Positions 63,431-64,000 of a stretch of DNA of 64,000 nt are shown here, in pieces. Positions within the stretch are counted from its first letter, which is position 1, and every line of letters begins with the position of its first letter. The position numbers and the translations under genes were made by a program. Below the pieces are notes generated by a model that saw only the letters and a list, made by a program, of their open reading frames with translations, had not been told where the DNA came from and did not search any database. The stretch spans positions 1,550,001 through 1,614,000 of the forward strand of contig NC_048554.1 in the NCBI RefSeq assembly GCF_902806685.2. The letters are read 5' to 3'. The DNA is from Maniola hyperantus (Eukaryota; Arthropoda; Insecta; Lepidoptera; Nymphalidae).

Positions 63431-64000
63431 AATTTTTATGGAACCACCACCAAAACATTTTGTGTTTGTGTGTTTAAAAAAAAATTTGCGAATCGTTCCG
63501 TAGTGCAGGTATACATATTAATCTATGACGTAGTGATAATGTACTAATCATTCTCTAGTAATATAGTAGATAATCTATGGTACTAATGTACTGTAGAAAT
63601 AGTTCGTCACTTTGCAGTAGATGGCGCTACTTCGGAGAATTATTTGGGTCTCTCTTATATTAAGAGATAAATTCTACGATTTTGCTTGCTCCCTGGACTA
63701 CGACGGCTTCGCTTTTCTCACTTACGCGCAAACCTCTGGACACTGATCTGCCTAACGATTAGAACTATGGTTGCTTCTGAGAGAGGTTATTTTGTTGTGT
63801 GCCAAGATAGGTAAAACTCGTAAGTAATCAACTTATAAATTATTATTTAAAGCAAAGATAATTAGTCTTCATCGCCTTCGTGTCAATGCTAAAAACTCTG
63901 ATGCAGATTTCCTCACGAAAAGAGGACTGTAACTCCTCTTTTGTTAAGAAACGTTTGATATAGGTATTAAAAACTTATTAAAAACTTGAGTCCATCGGTT

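Overview
The window is AT-rich eukaryotic DNA, almost certainly from a moth or butterfly. The evidence is spliced genes with GT-AG introns, an insect-type carboxylesterase cluster, MADF-BESS genes, a macoilin gene, and very dense short interspersed repeats of kinds I know from lepidopteran genomes (for example elements headed by CGCGACTTCGTCCGCG or TTTAGGGTTCCGTACCTC). There are no operons, bacterial genes, CRISPR arrays or rRNA genes.

Layout. 1-5.5 kb: no host gene; a LINE remnant, an ACAC-type satellite and scattered repeats. 5.6-10.9 kb: two tandem two-exon MADF-BESS genes on + (5588-6797 and 9712-10938), separated by the 3' part of a non-LTR retrotransposon (8299-9300). 11-21 kb: a graveyard of fold-back elements (MITEs), including a hAT-like copy with a perfect 8-bp target duplication and a Harbinger-like one with a TTA duplication. 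21.3-62.1 kb: one large minus-strand gene, macoilin, rebuilt here as 14 exons whose phases all join and which encode 692 aa.

Macoilin intron 7 is about 27.7 kb (26705-54415). On the opposite strand it holds a whole tandem carboxylesterase cluster: an orphan last exon (27305-27703), three apparently intact four-exon genes (33782-36470, 38130-41321, 43733-47411) and one broken copy (49530-53356). The intact genes encode secreted type-B carboxylesterases of 553, 555 and 549 aa with complete Ser-Glu-His triads. They share a promoter layout with a TATA box 40-75 bp before the start codon. The third has an altered oxyanion-hole motif.

The same intron carries a multi-level transposon stack (27806-31577): a fold-back element hit by a Harbinger-like MITE, itself hit by a 5'-truncated Jockey-like LINE. 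62.1-64 kb: macoilin 5' flank with a second, intact copy of that MITE, then a tandem repeat; no further gene seen.

The genes do not form a pathway. Macoilin is an ER/neuronal membrane protein, the esterases are extracellular hydrolases, and the MADF-BESS proteins are DNA-binding regulators. The structural theme is host genes reshaped by repeats: a splice acceptor 11 bp from a transposon end, an exon squeezed between two elements, a polyadenylation signal inside a MITE, and exon-boundary sequences tandemly copied into neighbouring introns. I saw no clearly new molecular system; the nested esterase cluster and the copied splice boundaries are the most unusual points.
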